Assembly (NCBI GenBank): GCA_020633335.1
Contig: JACKDU010000009.1
Coordinates: 186,001-250,000 of the forward strand
DNA: 64,000 bases
Direction: 5' to 3'
Source of the DNA: Myxococcales bacterium
GTDB taxonomy: Bacteria > Myxococcota_A > Polyangia > Nannocystales > Nannocystaceae
Position numbers and translations under genes: made by a program. Below the pieces are notes generated by a model. It searched no databases. It was not told the origin of the DNA and saw nothing but the letters and a program-made list of their open reading frames with translations. How positions within the stretch are numbered: the first letter of the stretch is position 1; each line of letters begins with the position of its first letter. This document shows, in pieces, positions 36,701-45,229 of the stretch.

Positions 36701-37197
36701 ACACCGCGAAGCTCGACGGCTTCTACTCCTTCGACCTCAAGGAGGCCGGCCGCCTCACCCTCGGCACCAGCTTCCGCTTCTCGTCGGGTACGCCGGTCAA
36801 CGTCCAGGCGGACAACAACCGCTACGCGGGCCTCTTCCTGATCCAGGTGCTCCCGCGCGGCTCCGGCGGTCGGGTCGACAACTTCTACTCCTGGAACGCG
36901 AGCCTCGGGTACGCCTACCCGCTCCCGGGTGAGCTCGAGCTCGAGTTCAACGCCCGCGTCTTCAACCTGACGAACGCCGGGGCGACCCTCCGCGTCGACG
37001 AGATCTACTCCTTCAACTTCGCCCGTCCGGTCCCCGGCGGCGACATCAGCGATCTCAAGCACGTGAAGATCCAGAACCAGGGCGCGCCGACGAACTTCTT
37101 CCAGCGGACGATCCTGCCGAAGCAGGGCAACTTCCAGGTGCCCATTCAGTTCCAGCAGCCGGTCAGCGGCCAGTTCGAGCTCCGCCTCCGCTTCTAG
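33724..37197 (+). CDS. TonB-dependent outer-membrane receptor with carboxypeptidase-regulatory domain
   Basis: 1157 residues from GTG 33724, chosen because AAGGAG stands 9 bases upstream and a signal peptide (to AHA, residue 33) follows at once. Domains: carboxypeptidase-regulatory-like beta-sandwich (about 36-115, with TNADGLYAFRNLPPGAYTIQV), plug (about 150-255, with YVVDGANVTSPAF and GYDAEYGGASGGVV), then a long beta-barrel ending in LRLRF, the usual C-terminal Phe. Such Oar-like receptors are common in myxobacteria and import siderophores, oligomers or peptides, or act in surface adhesion. Substrate unknown. Codon usage is less extreme in GC than its neighbours, with many GGT and CGT. Confidence 0.94.
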   Translation: MNRSRSLLKYTLSLPLAIAPALVAMLTPEIAHAAADGTISGVVSDQNTGEKIEDAIVVIQCACLQGTRETRTNADGLYAFRNLPPGAYTIQVLYGKADVSKQTVLQRGQKLRAGFPIDPKNEFKRVIVVESKPVRADTSITTKVSMEQAKNIPVGGTSRDFTSVVDLSPTATSDAAGIRLAGTTGAESKYVVDGANVTSPAFGTVGATIVQEFIEDVEVLESGYDAEYGGASGGVVSARRVGGTNKYRGQVVVRATPRFAQPRLIAATDESLRVASVADIQLESVVTLNGPIIKDKLFFAVGVNPNWLRRSLIQSFYHREDRDNSGGYADCPYQNGDFDCVDGGNYIASTKFAEQRFKTGYFLFGYSARIDWVINPKHRLILSGGGGPVFERTTYRLPLGSEPGAFGTNPSQSIGGQSRIASGIVNNHFGTSLLNGSAVSLNYEGRVLDDKLEIDAGLTYYQDRRIDAWKLDNPELKNIPLTQESDTQGRNLYEFLDRDGAVRLVPGVDEACNGSDLPGLACPTRRWLSGGLGQYDDQINRRVGGNVSLTHFFNAAGSHQLKYGSLIEHVERKIISTYSGQNAGDFYNDCMAGEIDGGEYCYNPSTGEYRITNSTRVNNNRAVIVDSDNPNNRFTRGYGRVRSEEGDLRAIATPIGAGIRAKDYTSKLSTQNYAFFLQDKWAALSNLYINAGLRWEMQDMRDLMGQRQIFIWDNVAPRIGLVYDWTDEGKSRLYASYGWFYQQLPTQLNSRVFGGLVTVSRSYRGSDCEGTVNINGTDNPKSIDGQPTEYCVDFNQGTTGLTTGAVVPRLRGQYNEQFQLGYEQEVIEDLVLGVQWLHNNLGRAVEDVSTNGGLNFIIANPGESVSQADIDKQVAQCNDLDTQFMNAADDDPQRDVLARELNRCKFLADAFQKVNTLFSKPVRNYDAWTFRLQKRFAKNWVVTANYTYSRLIGNYDGSVDRNTGAINLGASTQYDIPELVRNSFGPLYNNVPHTAKLDGFYSFDLKEAGRLTLGTSFRFSSGTPVNVQADNNRYAGLFLIQVLPRGSGGRVDNFYSWNASLGYAYPLPGELELEFNARVFNLTNAGATLRVDEIYSFNFARPVPGGDISDLKHVKIQNQGAPTNFFQRTILPKQGNFQVPIQFQQPVSGQFELRLRF

Positions 37198-37221
37198 CCG
37201 GCGGATCGCGCGAGCGACGTG

Positions 37222-37246
37222 AAGGGGCCCTCCGGGGCCCCTTTTT
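37222..37246 (+). terminator. Intrinsic terminator of the TonB receptor gene
   Basis: AAGGGGCCC (37222-37230), loop TCCG, GGGCCCCTT (37235-37243) and TTT to 37246: a 9-bp perfect stem ending in five T. The clearest terminator in the window. Confidence 0.92.
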
Positions 37247-37346
37247 CGTGGTTCTCCGCCGCCGACCGTGGGCGGCCCGAGGAGTCGCGGGCGGAATTGC
37301 CCATTGCCCCGCTCCGGGCGATACTCGGATCTTCTGGAGGTTCCCC

Positions 37347-38511
37347 ATGCGTAGATCGACCGTGCCGCTCCTCGCTCTCTCTTTGATGGTCGCCTGTGGT
37401 GATGACTCGCGCGGCGACGGGACCGACTCGGCCTCGTCCACCTCGAGTGGCGGCGAGAGCTCGGGGAGCGGGACGACGACCGGTGACGGCACCTCGAGTG
37501 GCGGCGAGGCGAGCAGCGGCGGCGAGACCGGCACCGGCACGACCTCCACCGGCGGGGCGACCACGGGGCCTCGACACCGGCGGCCTCGAGATGGCCTTCT
37601 GCGGCCAGGAGCCGCCGCCGGGCGCCGTCCTGGCGCCGCCGCCCCCGACCTACGGCGGCGCCTGCCCGGTGATCGAGCTCGGCTTCCTCGAGGGGGACGA
37701 CACGGCGCCCAACGAGATCATGACGGCTGGCGGCCCGCGGCGCTTCGCGGTCGTCGCCCCGGTGGAGATCAAGGACGGCGAGGAGCTGCCGGTGATCTTC
37801 ATGTGGCACTGGCTCGGCGGCTCGGCCCACGACTTCTACGAGCGCAGCGAGGTCGCGAGCGTGGTCGAGGAGCTCCGCTTCATCGCCGTGATCCCGGAGT
37901 CGAAGGGCGACGTGCTCTTCAAGTGGCCCTTCACCTCGCTCGACACCGACGCGCGCCTAGAGGAGGAGTTCGAGTTCTTCGACGACATGTTCGCCTGCGT
38001 CGCCGAGCTCTTCCCGATCGACGTCAACTGCGTCTCGAGCACCGGGGTCTCGGCGGGGGCGCTCTTCACCGCCCAGCTCGCTGGCGGACGCGGCGAGCAC
38101 CTCGCGTCGATCATGTCGCTCTCGGGCGGCGTCGGCGGGGTCGTGAAGCCGTGGAAGACGCCGGCCCACGCGATGCCGGCGATGGTCCTCTGGGGCGGCC
38201 GCGACGACTTCTGCGTCGCCGTCGACTTCGCCCAGGCGTCGCACGAGCTCGAGAAGGGCCTGGAGGCCGACGGCAACTTCGTCCTCGAGTGCATCCACAA
38301 CTGCGCGCACTCGACCCCGCCCTTCGACGTCCCCGACGGCTACCCGACCTTCGCGCCGCTCTGGATGTTCGCCCTCGATCACCCCTACTGGCTCCCGGAG
38401 GGGCACTCGCCCTACGAGGGCGGGCTCCCGGTCGGCTACCCGGAGTGGTGCGCGGTCGGGGCCGGCAACGCGAGCGAGCGGGTCGGCGTCTGCGACGGCA
38501 GCCAATGCTAG
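37347..38511 (+). pseudogene. Esterase/PHB-depolymerase-like lipoprotein, interrupted by a frameshift
   Basis: The ATG at 37347 opens a lipoprotein signal (lipobox MVAC) and a Ser/Gly/Thr-rich linker. That frame then loses protein character near 37566. The +1 frame carries the rest: GLDTGGLEMAFCGQ, IFMWHWLGGSAHDF, the nucleophile elbow STGVSAGALF, an acid in WGGRDDFCV and a His in HNCAHSTPP. Removing one G from GGGG at 37565-37568 joins the frames into 388 codons. So this is either a recent mutation or a base-calling error; codon usage is intact on both sides. Intact, it would be a surface-anchored alpha/beta-hydrolase. Confidence 0.85.
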
Positions 38512-38866
38512 CGGGCGGGGGTCGCGGCGTCGGCGGCCATCGGTGAGGCGCGGTCGGGGACCGGAGCGCGGCCGAGGTCGACGGCGTGCCTGACCTCCGG
38601 TCGCGTCGCTTGGCGGTCGACGAGGCGCCGGCGCGTCGCGTTCGTGGGCGTCGCGGGCGGTCCCGCGAGCACCAGCGCTCGAGAGGCGGGGCTGACCGCC
38701 TTGAAGGCGTCCGCGTTGGCTCGCCGAGGCCCGTCGAGAGGCCGCGAATCGGCGTTCTGCGCTGGCTGGGGGGCCGGTCACGTCGCCGCGGCGAGGGGCA
38801 GGCTATGCGCGGCCGCGGCGGGAGGGGCCTGCTATGCTCTCGGCTGCCCTCGCGCGGGACTTTGCC
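38512..38866. other. Gene-free spacer with a near-exact 16-bp repeat
   Basis: No convincing gene. GAGGGGCAGGCTATGC at 38793-38808 recurs as GAGGGGCCTGCTATGC at 38822-38837, 29 bases apart. Both end in an extended-10-like TATGC stretch, so this may be a duplicated promoter region for the lipoprotein gene at 38867. Confidence 0.4.
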
Positions 38867-39451
38867 ATGCCCTCTCTTCGTCTCCTTGTCTCCCTCGCCC
38901 TGGCCTCGTCGACGCTCGCGCTCGGCTGCGCCCCGCCGCCGCCCGCGATCGATCCCAACGCGTCCCACCCGCTGCGCGCGTCGTCGGAGGTCTACACCCT
39001 GGTCAACCTCCACCCGGACGAGGACGACCGCGAGCTCTCGTCGGTGAACTACCTCGACGACGACGGTCTGATCCCGCTCTGCACGCCGATTCGGGTCACC
39101 TTCCTCAACACCGAGGGGCTCGACTTCACGGTCCTGAGCTCGGGGCGGAGCTACCACTACGAGTTCCACAAGACGATGAAAGAGTCGCCGTCCGAGCACG
39201 TCGCCAAGTTCTTCGGGACCTCGTGCGACGCGTCGGTGGTCGCGACCTTCGACGAGATCGATCAGAAGGGGATCCGCGAGGGCAAGGCGCTCGAGGGGAT
39301 GTCGAAGCAGGCGGTGCTCCTGGCGATCGGCTACCCGCCCGAGCACGAGACCCCGAGCCTCGAGGAGGATCGGTGGCGCTACTGGGAGAGCACCTTCGAC
39401 AAGGTCGACGTGATCTTTGAGAACGGTCGCGTGAGCAAGATCGAGGACTAG
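38867..39451 (+). CDS. BamE/SmpA-like lipoprotein
   Basis: 194 residues from ATG 38867; signal with lipobox LALGC. The C-terminal 60 residues (LEGMSKQAVLLAIGYPP, then DRWRYWES, ending VIFENGRVSKIED) match the BamE/SmpA-OmlA fold. The middle part (LCTPIRVTFLNTEG, SYHYEFHKTM) is not recognised. Probably periplasmic side of a membrane. A longer start at 38834 is in frame but breaks the signal. Confidence 0.85.
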   Translation: MPSLRLLVSLALASSTLALGCAPPPPAIDPNASHPLRASSEVYTLVNLHPDEDDRELSSVNYLDDDGLIPLCTPIRVTFLNTEGLDFTVLSSGRSYHYEFHKTMKESPSEHVAKFFGTSCDASVVATFDEIDQKGIREGKALEGMSKQAVLLAIGYPPEHETPSLEEDRWRYWESTFDKVDVIFENGRVSKIED

Positions 39452-39649
39452 GGGAATTCGTAGGCTGGCGCGGGGACGCGGAGGGGGCCGAGCGCCGCGA
39501 ATTCCTCAGGCGCCCGCCACCTTCGTCGGCGTGCGCCCTGCGGGGTTCGCTGGTGCTCGACGTGTGGCTCCGCTTCGTTGAGAGGCGCCGTGGTCTCACC
39601 GCGGAATTGCGACGCCCCGCTCCGCGGCATGCTGCGGTCGACGATCGTC

Positions 39650-39875
39650 GTGCAAGCCGATGTCCGTCGCCGACGTCGACAAGCCCAGGCAGCGCATCGC
39701 GGCGATATCAGCCGCAGGCGTTGAGGACGAGCCGGCGGAGCTGGCTCCGCTCGCTGCGGCACTGGACGTGCAGCCCGATGTCCGTCGCCGGCGTCGACGA
39801 TCCCAGGCGAGCGCTCGCGGCGACGTCGGCCGCAGGCTCCCAGCTAGGGGTTGAGGACGATGCGGCGGAGCTGGC
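39650..39875. repeat. Imperfect tandem repeat, duplicated gene end
   Basis: Unit 1 (39650-39745) and unit 2 (39768-39875) share the order GATGTCCGTCGCCG, GTCGAC, CCCAGGC, GCCGCAGGC, TTGAGGACGA and CGGCGGAGCTGGC. Unit 2 includes the last 32 bases of the minus-strand gene ending at 39844 (protein end QLRRIVLNP); unit 1 would encode QLRRLVLNACG. So the 3' end of that gene plus about 75 downstream bases was duplicated and has drifted. The stretch 39452-39649 holds nothing else I can name. Confidence 0.7.
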
Positions 39876-40311
39876 GGACCGAGCGGGCGCGGTCGCCAGC
39901 GACGATGAGGCGGAGCGGGCCCTCGTGATCGGCGAGCGCTGCGTCGTCGGTGGTGTGGACCACCAGGGTCGTCTCCGCGTTGAGCTCGGTCGCGTCGAGG
40001 CGGGCGCTGTAGCCGTCGGCGGCGAGCGCCTCGATCGCCTGGAGGCCCGCCGGGTCGACACCGAGGTCGCGGAGGAGGGCGGCCAGCGGCACGCCGGTGT
40101 GGGGGCGCTTGGCGTTGAGGGTCGTGCTCGGGAGCCCGCGGACGTGGGCGAGCGTGGTGTCGGCGAGGCGACGATCGCCCTGGACGATCTCGAGGTGATC
40201 GACGGCGATCGCGTCGACGGCGGTGAGCGGCGCCTCCGCGCCGCAGGCGACGGCGGCGCTCGGGCCGAGGAGGGCGAGGGCGAGGCTCAGGCGACGGGCG
40301 AGCGCGTTCAC
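39844..40311 (-). CDS. Exported protein with molybdopterin-oxidoreductase-like domain
   Basis: 155 residues. A signal peptide (ALARRLSLALALLGPSAAVA) precedes a domain with GVPLAALLRDLGVDPAG, ADGYSARLDATEL and EGPLRLIVAGDRARSVRQL. This pattern is that of small SUOX-like domains. I see none of the cofactor-binding Cys motifs, so binding of molybdopterin is uncertain. Its 3' end is duplicated downstream. Confidence 0.72.
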   Translation of the reverse strand: MNALARRLSLALALLGPSAAVACGAEAPLTAVDAIAVDHLEIVQGDRRLADTTLAHVRGLPSTTLNAKRPHTGVPLAALLRDLGVDPAGLQAIEALAADGYSARLDATELNAETTLVVHTTDDAALADHEGPLRLIVAGDRARSVRQLRRIVLNP

Positions 40312-40469
40312 CGGGCGACCCTAGTGCGAGCGCGGGCGCCTGTAAAGGCCGCCCCGGCGGCGCTCGCCCGCGGCGTCGACGCAGGCCGCCGGCCCGGCGT
40401 GCACCGCCGGCGCCTCGACGTCCCCGCCGAAGAGCGCGCGGGCGGGGTCGGTCCACGATCCTGGCGGGC

Positions 40470-40820
40470 TCAGGGCTCGCGCTGGAGGCCGGTGCAGTCG
40501 GCCGTGACGCGGAGCTTCTGGTTGCCCTGGATCGGCTGGTAGAGGGCGATCGGCTGCTCCTTCTCGTCGAGGAGCCAGACCGACTCGTTGGTCCCGGCGA
40601 AGGAGTCGCGGCTGGTCTTGAAGAGGAGGACCTTGCGGCCGCTCTGCTGGCTGGTGCCGACGAGGAGGGTGACGTCGTCGGTGCAGGCGTTGAAGACCGA
40701 GACGTGGAACTCGGTGACGTTGGTCGGCTGGGGGTTCAGGGACTCCCCCGACGTCGACGTTGATGCACAGGCGAGGGCGCCCGCCAACGCGAGCCCCGGT
40801 GCGATTCGCTGGATCTTCAT
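40470..40820 (-). CDS. Small lipoprotein, unknown function
   Basis: 116 residues with lipobox ALAC at residue 18 and a Ser/Thr-rich linker. The body (EFHVSVFNACTDDVTLLVG, GRKVLLFKTSRDS) looks like a compact beta domain with two more cysteines that could form a disulfide. Not recognised. The 158 bases between it and the gene ending at 39844 show no signal I can name. Confidence 0.72.
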   Translation of the reverse strand: MKIQRIAPGLALAGALACASTSTSGESLNPQPTNVTEFHVSVFNACTDDVTLLVGTSQQSGRKVLLFKTSRDSFAGTNESVWLLDEKEQPIALYQPIQGNQKLRVTADCTGLQREP

Positions 40821-40865
40821 GCGCCTCGTCTCCAGCCGGATCGTACCAGGGCTCGGGGCCGGCGC

Positions 40866-41363
40866 TCACTCGGGATAGAGGGCCTCGGCGATCTTGTCGA
40901 TCGCGTCGGCGTAGGCGAAGAGCGCGGCGTCGGCCGGGATCGAGGGATCGAAGTCCTCGACGTCGAGGCACTCGGCGTCGGTCGGCAGGCGCTCGACCTT
41001 GCGGAAGCCCGAGCAGGGCGGGAGGTCGGGGGCGCGGAGCTCGAAGACGTCGCCGTGGGAGACGTAGTAGGTCGACTCCGCGCTGACATAGAAGCCGTCC
41101 TCGGGGACGACGAGGGGGACCGAGTCCGACGCCGCCAAGCTGGCGATTTCGCCCAGGGTCGAGTCGGCGAGCGAAATGACCCCCGCGGCGTTCGCGTAGG
41201 CCAGGACTCGGCCGTTCGGATCACAGAGGACCGCCGAGGCGCGCTGCCGCACAGCGGTCACCTGGAGGTTGCGGAGGTAGAGCGCCTGGTCGATGCAGGA
41301 GCGCTCGTACTTGGCGAAGTCGCCGATTTCCAGGAGAAGCTTGGTCGTGCCACTCGAGAACAT
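40866..41363 (-). CDS. Hypothetical protein
   Basis: 165 residues, no signal peptide and no transmembrane helix. Sequence such as LLLEIGDFAKYERSCIDQALYL and VISLADSTLGEIASLAASDS gives no family. AAGGG precedes the ATG. Codon usage (AAA-free, but TTG/GGT/GCA present early) is a little less biased than its neighbours. Coding is likely from frame and start. Confidence 0.65.
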   Translation of the reverse strand: MFSSGTTKLLLEIGDFAKYERSCIDQALYLRNLQVTAVRQRASAVLCDPNGRVLAYANAAGVISLADSTLGEIASLAASDSVPLVVPEDGFYVSAESTYYVSHGDVFELRAPDLPPCSGFRKVERLPTDAECLDVEDFDPSIPADAALFAYADAIDKIAEALYPE

Positions 41364-42147
41364 GGCCCTTGGTTATTCGCTCCTCCGGGGTGTGTCCATA
41401 CCTCAGCGGCGGCGAATTTGGCCCTTTGCTCGCGCTTATCGCGCCGGAGATGCGCGACTTCGAGAGGCAAATGTCGTTAAGTTGGTGTCACTTCGTAAAC
41501 TTTGTAACCGACCCGACCACCGTGTCAGATACGCGAGATCTCCGGGTCTCGCGGGTGTCAAACGCGGCGATGCGCGATAGCCCCCGGGGCGCGCAAGAAC
41601 GCGCGCCCCGGCCCGCCGGCCGCGCGCGCTCCCGCGCGTTGGGGGTGAATTGCATGTACAAAATTATGACTCTTGGGACATGTAAGGCGAACGAGGGGCG
41701 AGCGGCGTCGAGTGTGGTTCGGCGCCGACGATCGACGTGTAGCCCGGGCGGATGATCCGGCGGGGATCACCTGGCGCCGGGGCGAGCGTCGTCGCTTCGC
41801 AGGGCCGCTTTGGGCCGCTCCTGGGGGGCGTTGCCGGCGTGTCACGCGCGCGCCCGGAGGATGGCCTCTGAGCTCGCGGGCGGCCGCCCCGCGTCGACGT
41901 CGGCGCCGGGCTGCGGCGCGTCGCCCAGGGAGGCGTGGAGGTGTTGGAGCGTCGCCACCCAGGACGATGGCGGGACGGCGATGGGGCGCCGAGGGCCGCG
42001 CCCTGGCGGTGACGCGCGTTGGATGGACGCGCCCGCGACTCGGCCCCGGGTCGTCGACTCGTTGGCGGGACCGGGGCCGCGCCATCAGACGCGACGAGGG
42101 CGACGAGCGCAGTGCTCGTCGCCCTCGGCGTCCCGCGCGGGCGCGGG
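41364..42147. other. 784-base gap with AT-rich islands and hairpins
   Basis: No credible gene. An AT-rich island at about 41470-41510 holds the imperfect inverted pair GTTAAGTT and AACTTTGTAAC. A perfect 11-bp hairpin lies at 41584-41611 (CCGGGGCGCGC, loop AAGAAC). A second AT-rich spot at 41653-41682 starts with CATGTAC and ends with GGACATG. The rest is GC-rich without start signals. Confidence 0.6.
42095..42127 (-). terminator. 14-bp hairpin downstream of the flotillin genes
   Basis: CGAGGGCGACGAGC (42095-42108) pairs perfectly with 42114-42127 around GCAGT, 20 bases after the stop of the minus-strand gene. No T-run follows on the minus strand. Confidence 0.55.
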
Positions 42148-43481
42148 CTAGGAGCGGGCCGGCGGCGGGGAGCGGCGGGCCGGCTCGTCGGCGAAGCGAT
42201 CGCGGACGATCTTCGGGACGTCGACCCCGGTCGCCGCCTTGATCTGCTCGGCGTAGCCGACCAGCTTGGCCGCGAGCGGGCCGTCGCCGTCGCCGCCGAG
42301 GCCGGCGGCGCTCGGGAGCACGGTGAGGCGGTCGACCTTGAGATCGCCGATCGTCCCCGAGACGGTGCGCATCAGCGGCACCAGCTTCTGCATGAGCAAG
42401 ACGTCGCGCCCGGACGAGCCCGAGCCGCGGTAGGTGGTCGCCAGCTCGGCGAGCGCCTGCGCGGTCGCCCGCCCCTGCTCGACGATCTGGGCGGCGTTAC
42501 CCTTGGCGACCTGGACCGCCTCCTGGCGCTGGGCCTCGGCCGGCTGGATCACGTCGGCCTGGAGCCGGCGCCGGACCTGCTCGATCCGCGCCTCCTGCAT
42601 CTGGACCTCGGCGGTCGCCTGGGCGATGAGCGCCTGCACCTCCGCCTGCTGCCTGGCGATCATCGCCTCGCGGCCGGTCTCGGCGTCGGCGATCCGCCGC
42701 TCGGTCTCCTTGTGGACGATCTTGATCTGGGCCTCGATCGACGCGAGCTCGGCGTTGCGGGTGTTGGTCCACTTCTGCTCGGCGGCCTGGGCCTGGGCGC
42801 CGGCCTCGGCGATCAGCGCCGCCCGCCGGATCTGGGCCGAGCGCTGGCGACCGATCGCGTCGAGGTAGCCGACCTCGTCCGAGATGTTCTGGATGTTGAG
42901 GGTGTCGAGGACCAGGCCGACGCGGCTCAGGTCGTGCTCGGCCTCCTCGGTCAGCTTCGAGGCGAAGAGCTGCTTGTCGCGGTTGACCTGCTCCGGCGTC
43001 AGGGTCGCGAGGACGCCGCGGAGGTTGCCCTCGAGGGTCTCGCGGGCGGTCTTCATGATCTCCTCGCGGCTCTTGCCGAGGAAGCGCTCGAGCGTGTTGT
43101 AGAGGAGGGGCTCCTCGCCGGGGACCTTGATGTTGGCGATCCCCTGGACGTCGAGGGGATCCCGCCCTTGGAGTAGGCGTTCCGGACCTGGAGCTCGATG
43201 ATCATGTTCGTCAGGTCCATCCGGTCGACGGTCTCGAAGAGCGGGATCCGGATCGTCCGGCCGCCGCGGAGGATCCGGTAGCCGAGGACCTTGTCGCCGA
43301 CCGGCCGTCGGCGGCCCGAGAAGATCAGGACCTCGTTCGGCTGGCAGACGTAGAGGACGTTCTTGATCACCAGGAGGATGGCGAGGATCGCCAGGGCGAC
43401 GATGACGAAGATCGCGATGAGCGCGTCGAAGTCGCCGGCCGCGAGGAGGGTGGGGGTGATGGGTACGATCGAGGCGAGCAT
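42148..43481 (-). pseudogene. Flotillin/SPFH-like protein, frame broken by one base
   Basis: The start at 43481 gives a transmembrane helix (LIAIFVIVALAILAILLVI) and the SPFH start NVLYVCQPNEVLIFSG. After SKGGIP the frame is lost; adding one C to the CCCC run (plus-strand GGGG 43155-43158) restores LDVQGIANIKVPG and joins it to the long second part with LRGVLATLTPEQVN and an Ala/Glu/Gln-rich coiled-coil. The restored length is 445 codons. It closely matches the neighbour upstream. One-base loss in a homopolymer suggests sequence error, since both halves keep normal codon bias. Confidence 0.85.
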
Positions 43482-44932
43482 CAGCGGGCGCTCCTGGAGC
43501 CGAAGGTGAGGCCGGTGGTGGAGGTGGTCGTGGTGGGGGCGCCGCCGGCCGCGAGCGCGTCGAAACCGCCGTTGTGGCCGTTCTGGCCGGTGCCGGCGAG
43601 GATCGCCGGGACGTCGACGCCGGTGGTCTGGCGCAGCGCGGTGAGGATCGCCGCGACCGTGTTCGGGTAGGCGGCGGCGTAGGAGGCGAGGCCGGAGCCG
43701 TCGCCCGGGTCGAGGACGTTGACCTCGCGCACCCGGATCTTCTCGACGCTCTCGATCACCGAGCCGACGAGCTCCTCGAGGTGCTGGATCACGTAGATCT
43801 CCTTGGCCTGGGCGCCCATCGAGTTCCAGGCGCCGGCCATCGCCTCGAGGACCTGGGCGACCGCGAGGCCGTTCTCGATCGTCGGCGCGGCCGCGCCCTT
43901 CGCCCGGATCGCCTCGGCCTCGCGCTGGATCTCCGCCGGGATCACGACCTCGGCCTGGAGGCGCTTCTGCTCGAGGTCGCCGCGGACCTCCTGGAGCGCC
44001 TGCTCGGCGTTGGCGCGGGCGGTCTTGGCGGCGGCCTCGGCCTCGCGCTCGACCGACGCGGCCTGACCGTCGAGCTCGGCCCGGATCTTGGCGAGCTCGT
44101 TGCGCTTGCGGAGGATCTGGGTCTCGGCGTCCGCCTTGGCGATCTCGGCGCGCTGGTGGGCCTCGGCCTGGGACTCCGAGATCTCCTGCTGGGCCTGGTT
44201 CTCGGCGTTCTCGGCGTCGCGGAGGACGGCCGCGATCTGCGGGCGACCGAGCGAGTCGAGGTAGCCGACGTCGTCGGAGACGTTCTGGATCTTCAGGTTG
44301 TCGAGCTGGATGCCGAGCTTGTCGAGGTCGTCCTTGGCGCTGCGGCTCAGGTTCTCGGCGAAGGCGAGGCGGTCCTCGTTGACCTGCTCCGGGGTCATGT
44401 TGGCGAGGACCTCACGGAGCGCGCCCTCGAGGGTCTGCTTGGCGACCATCATGATCTCGTGCTTCGACTGGCCGAGGAAGCGCTCGATCGCGTTGCGGAT
44501 CAGCCGGGGGTCGGAGCAGATCTTGACGTTGGCGATCGCGTGGATCTTGAGGGGGATGTTGCCGGCGGAGTAGGCGTTCTGGACGACCACGTCGATCGAC
44601 ATCGCCGCCATGTCGAGGCGATCGACCCGCTCGAGGATCGGCACCCGCCAGGCGTGCCCCTTGCCGCAGCCGGCGAACTCCGCCGGCTGGCCGGAGGTGC
44701 CGCGGCCGAGGACGACCAGCGGTCCGAGGTCGACCCCGTCCTTGACCCGCGCGCGGCCGGTGAAGATCAGCGCCTCGTTCGGGCGGCAGACGTAGAGGAA
44801 GTTGCGGGCCAGGAAGAGGAAGAAGAGGATGCCGAGGCCGACGGCGACCGCGCCGACGAGCACCGTCGTCAGGTCGAGGTCGGCGGCCGCGAGGAGGCTG
44901 GCCGGCAGGGGGGGGGCGAGGTTGTGGATCAT
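43481..44932 (-). CDS. Flotillin/SPFH-domain membrane protein
   Basis: 483 residues from the ATG at 44932, preceded by GAGAG; an in-frame extension upstream lacks family sequence. A transmembrane helix at about residues 23-43 is followed by NFLYVCRPNEALIFTG, the SPFH domain (to about 200), and a long Ala/Glu/Lys coiled-coil (about 240-380). An insert of about 20 residues around GRGTSGQPAEFAGCGKG distinguishes it from the second gene. Flotillins organise membrane microdomains as oligomers. Its stop overlaps the start of the second gene (TGATG), so the two probably form hetero-oligomers. Confidence 0.88.
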   Translation of the reverse strand: MIHNLAPPLPASLLAAADLDLTTVLVGAVAVGLGILFFLFLARNFLYVCRPNEALIFTGRARVKDGVDLGPLVVLGRGTSGQPAEFAGCGKGHAWRVPILERVDRLDMAAMSIDVVVQNAYSAGNIPLKIHAIANVKICSDPRLIRNAIERFLGQSKHEIMMVAKQTLEGALREVLANMTPEQVNEDRLAFAENLSRSAKDDLDKLGIQLDNLKIQNVSDDVGYLDSLGRPQIAAVLRDAENAENQAQQEISESQAEAHQRAEIAKADAETQILRKRNELAKIRAELDGQAASVEREAEAAAKTARANAEQALQEVRGDLEQKRLQAEVVIPAEIQREAEAIRAKGAAAPTIENGLAVAQVLEAMAGAWNSMGAQAKEIYVIQHLEELVGSVIESVEKIRVREVNVLDPGDGSGLASYAAAYPNTVAAILTALRQTTGVDVPAILAGTGQNGHNGGFDALAAGGAPTTTTSTTGLTFGSRSAR

Positions 44933-45229
44933 GTCTCTCTCACTCGAGGGTTGACGGGCGGCTGGCCCGGCGGCGCTGAGGTCGGCCGTCGCGCTCGATC
45001 GTTGCGGCGGTCGAGGAGCTCGGCGTTCCCGGGGCGCGTCGGCGGCGATGCATCGTGGTCCATCGGCCAGGCAGCGCCCGCCGGGGGCCGGTAGTATGCC
45101 ACGTCTGCATGGGCGGCTGACAGCGGCGCTGGCTTTGCCTGCGCGCGCGCGATCGTTCATCCTCGGCGGGTGGCGAGCGGAGCGGGCGCGCGGGCGCGCG
45201 AGGGGCAGGCCCGCGGGGTCGTCGCCGAG

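Noticed and set aside
33739..37830. A 1363-codon minus-strand open frame over the TonB receptor
   Set aside because: Same antisense effect. The plus-strand gene has a signal peptide, plug, barrel end, ribosome site and terminator.
41653..41682. AT-rich stretch taken at first for a promoter
   Set aside because: No pair of boxes with acceptable spacing is present; the ends CATGTAC and GGACATG fit the dispersed motif better.
41558..42151. Possible genes in the 784-base gap
   Set aside because: The open frames are Arg/Ala/Pro-rich, have no ribosome site and no recognisable start, and compete with each other in several frames.
43574..45094. 506-codon plus-strand frame over the flotillin genes
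   Set aside because: Leu/Val/Asp/Gly-rich shadow of the minus-strand coiled-coil genes; no domain.
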